From contig NZ_JBKEAE010000023.1 in NCBI RefSeq assembly GCF_047971885.1, positions 1-64,000 on the forward strand: 64,000 nt of DNA, given 5' to 3'. The stretch is from Tropicimonas sp047971885 (GTDB lineage Bacteria; Pseudomonadota; Alphaproteobacteria; Rhodobacterales; Rhodobacteraceae). A program made the position numbers and the translations under genes. The notes beneath the pieces were generated by a model, which searched no databases, was not told the DNA's origin, and saw nothing but the letters and a program-made list of their open reading frames with translations. Below, one piece after another: positions 62,406 to 64,000 of the stretch. Position 1 is the first letter of the stretch. Each line of letters starts with the position of its first letter.

Positions 62406-63452
62406 TCACTCGAACAGCCCGCCCTGTGCGCCGTTGCGCTCCGACGCCGGGCGCGGCACCGGCAGGCCCAGATGATCCCACGCCTTCTGCGCCAGCATCC
62501 GGCCGCGCGGCGTGCGCTGGATCAGCCCCTGTTGCAGCAGGTAGGGTTCGATCACCTCTTCCAGCGCGTCGCGGCTTTCCGACAGGGCGGCCGAGATGGT
62601 CTCTACCCCCACCGGCCCGCCGGCATAGTTTTCGGCCAGCAGCAGCAGATAGCGCCGGTCGGCCCCGTCGAGCCCCAGATGGTCGACCCCCAGCCGGGTC
62701 AGCGCGCTGTCGGCCAGATCGCGGGTCAGCCGCCCGTCGCCCTCGACCAGGGCGAAATCCACCACCCGGCGCAGGAGCCGCCCGGCGATGCGCGGCGTGC
62801 CTCTGGCGCGCGAGGCGATCTCGCGCGCGCCCGCGGGCTCGGTCGGAATGCCGAGCAGGCGGGCATTGCGGGTGACGATCTCGTGCAACTCGCCCACGGT
62901 GTAGAATTGCAGCCGGGTCGGAATGCCGAACCTGTCGCGCAGCGGCGTTGTCAGCAGGCCGAGCCGGGTTGTCGCGCCCACCAGCGTGAAGGGCTGAAGC
63001 TCGATCCGGACAGTGCGCGCCGCCGGCCCTTCGCCGATCACCAGATCGAGCTCGAAATCCTCCAGCGCCGGGTAGAGCACCTCCTCGACCACCGGATTGA
63101 GGCGGTGGATCTCGTCGATGAACAGAACGTCGCGCGATTCCAGATTGGTCAGGATCGCGGCCAGATCGCCGGGCCGGGCCAGCACCGGACCCGAGGTCAT
63201 GCGGAAACTGACCCCCAGTTCGCGCGCCATGATCTGCGCCAGCGTCGTCTTGCCCAGACCGGGCGGGCCGTGAAACAGCGTGTGGTCCATCGCCTCGCCC
63301 CGGCGCCGGGCGGATTCGATGAAAACGGCAAGGTTGGCACGTGCCTCGGCCTGGCCGATGAACTCCGACAGCGCCTGGGGGCGCAGCGCACGGTCTTCGC
63401 CGCCATCCCCCGGCTGCGGGCCGGCACGCAGAAGCGGATCGGGCTCGGTCAT
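62406..63452 (-). CDS. ruvB: Holliday junction branch-migration helicase RuvB
   Basis: AAA+ motor that drives branch migration with RuvA. The 348-residue protein has ALRPQALSEFIGQ, Walker A GPPGLGKT (62-69), Walker B LFIDEIHRL, sensor TLVGATTRLGLLT and the C-terminal winged-helix with GLIQRTPRGRMLA. Starts 3 bp after the ruvA stop. Confidence 0.97.
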   Translation of the reverse strand: MTEPDPLLRAGPQPGDGGEDRALRPQALSEFIGQAEARANLAVFIESARRRGEAMDHTLFHGPPGLGKTTLAQIMARELGVSFRMTSGPVLARPGDLAAILTNLESRDVLFIDEIHRLNPVVEEVLYPALEDFELDLVIGEGPAARTVRIELQPFTLVGATTRLGLLTTPLRDRFGIPTRLQFYTVGELHEIVTRNARLLGIPTEPAGAREIASRARGTPRIAGRLLRRVVDFALVEGDGRLTRDLADSALTRLGVDHLGLDGADRRYLLLLAENYAGGPVGVETISAALSESRDALEEVIEPYLLQQGLIQRTPRGRMLAQKAWDHLGLPVPRPASERNGAQGGLFE

Positions 63453-63455
63453 CGC

Positions 63456-64000
63456 TTATCCCTTCGGCGCCAGCAGTTTCAGCGCCGCACGGATCAGCGC
63501 GGCGGTATCGGCACCGGCGCTTTCCGTCATGGCGCGGGCGACGGCGCTGGCGGCCTCGCCCTGCTGATAGCCCAGATTGACCAGCGCCGACAGCGCATCG
63601 GACTGAGCCGCGGCGGACGTATCCGGTACGGACACGGGCATCGGGGCCGGCTGCGCGGAGGGGACGCCGCCGGCAGGTTCCGGCGCTTCGGTCACCCGCG
63701 CGAAGCTGCCCGCCATCGCCATGACGGCGGGTGCCTTGTCTTTCAGTTCATTGACCACGCGCTGCGCCAGCTTCGGCCCGACACCGGGGGCGGCGCGAAC
63801 CGCGGTCCAGTCCCCCAGCGCGATGGCACGGCCAACCCCGTCGGCCCCGAGCGTTCCGAGAATCGCCATGCTCGCCCTGGCGCCGATACCCTGAACCGAG
63901 GTCAGCAGCCGGTGCCATTCCTTTTCCTGCAACGAGGTGAACCCGAACAGTTGCAACAGATCCTCGCGCACCACCAGATCGGTATAGAGCGCGGCGAAAC
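63456..64000 (-). CDS. ruvA: Holliday junction DNA-binding protein RuvA (5' end outside the window)
   Basis: Tetrameric junction-binding partner of RuvB. The frame runs through the window end, so the first about 45 residues are missing; the visible part begins FAALYTDLVVREDLLQLFGF, which belongs in the first domain, followed by the two helix-hairpin-helix motifs (LTSVQGIGARASMAIL; AAPGVGPKLAQRVVNELKDK) and the C-terminal UBA-like domain that contacts RuvB (DALSALVNLGYQQGEA). GTG 63974 is an internal codon, not the start. Not a truncated gene, only cut by the window. Confidence 0.95.
   Translation of the reverse strand, partial: FAALYTDLVVREDLLQLFGFTSLQEKEWHRLLTSVQGIGARASMAILGTLGADGVGRAIALGDWTAVRAAPGVGPKLAQRVVNELKDKAPAVMAMAGSFARVTEAPEPAGGVPSAQPAPMPVSVPDTSAAAQSDALSALVNLGYQQGEAASAVARAMTESAGADTAALIRAALKLLAPKG

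Overview
The window is GC-rich, densely packed bacterial chromosome. Gene content and order point to an alphaproteobacterium of the Rhodobacterales (Rhodobacter/Paracoccus-like). The markers are an aa3 oxidase assembly block running into thrC, a tolQRAB-pal-cpoB-tilS-ftsH string, a DUF2794 protein, an alphaproteobacterial-style tad locus, and small proteins of types I associate with this order. I see no insertion sequence, prophage, CRISPR array or complete tRNA/rRNA gene. Most genes are housekeeping.

Layout. (1) 1-6450: a possible rRNA-type promoter firing off the left edge, asd, a beta-carbonic anhydrase, a small hypothetical gene, an M17 aminopeptidase coupled to an NlpC/P60 hydrolase, DUF2794 and truB. 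(2) 6600-7830: a ModE-like regulator and modA without modBC, with a good inverted repeat just before modA. (3) 7950-10260: an FAD-linked 2-hydroxyacid dehydrogenase and an exported MBL-fold protein. (4) 10260-15910: a palindrome-rich leader and the complete fructose PTS operon fruB-fruK-fruA. (5) 16040-17160: an FMN riboswitch controlling a RibN-type riboflavin transporter. (6) 17170-24620, minus strand: ctaC-ctaB-small membrane protein-ctaG-ctaE-surf1-thrC-M16 peptidase-GNAT, many with overlapping stop and start codons. (7) 24800-32300: tldD, dprA, topA, and a succinyl-CoA:3-ketoacid transferase pair with a 95-codon gene wedged between its subunits. (8) 32340-45125: a lytic transglycosylase, then a tad/Flp pilus locus: flp, cpaB, cpaC, a small exported protein, cpaE, cpaF, tadB, tadC, two TPR lipoproteins, a prepilin peptidase and an AAA+ ATPase. 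(9) 45178-51320: an Lhr-type helicase and PdeM nuclease, then folD, chorismate mutase and formate-THF ligase. (10) 51430-64000, all minus strand: tam, ftsH, tilS, cpoB, pal, tolB, tolA, tolR, tolQ, ybgC, a hypothetical gene, ruvB and a ruvA cut by the window end.

How parts work together. The fru operon imports fructose as fructose-1-phosphate and phosphorylates it to fructose-1,6-bisphosphate. The cta genes encode subunits II and III plus heme and copper assembly factors of the aa3 terminal oxidase; subunit I is not here. The tad genes build the secretin, ATPase and inner-membrane platform of a Flp pilus. The Tol-Pal genes maintain the envelope during division.

No clearly unprecedented system is visible. 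The best candidates for a second look are the tad-linked AAA+ ATPase, CtrA-like TTAAC boxes shared by tad genes and dprA, the orphan modA with its putative Mo-box, the small gene inside the CoA-transferase operon, and the structured non-coding stretch between tilS and ftsH. All annotation comes from reading the sequence; no database search was run.
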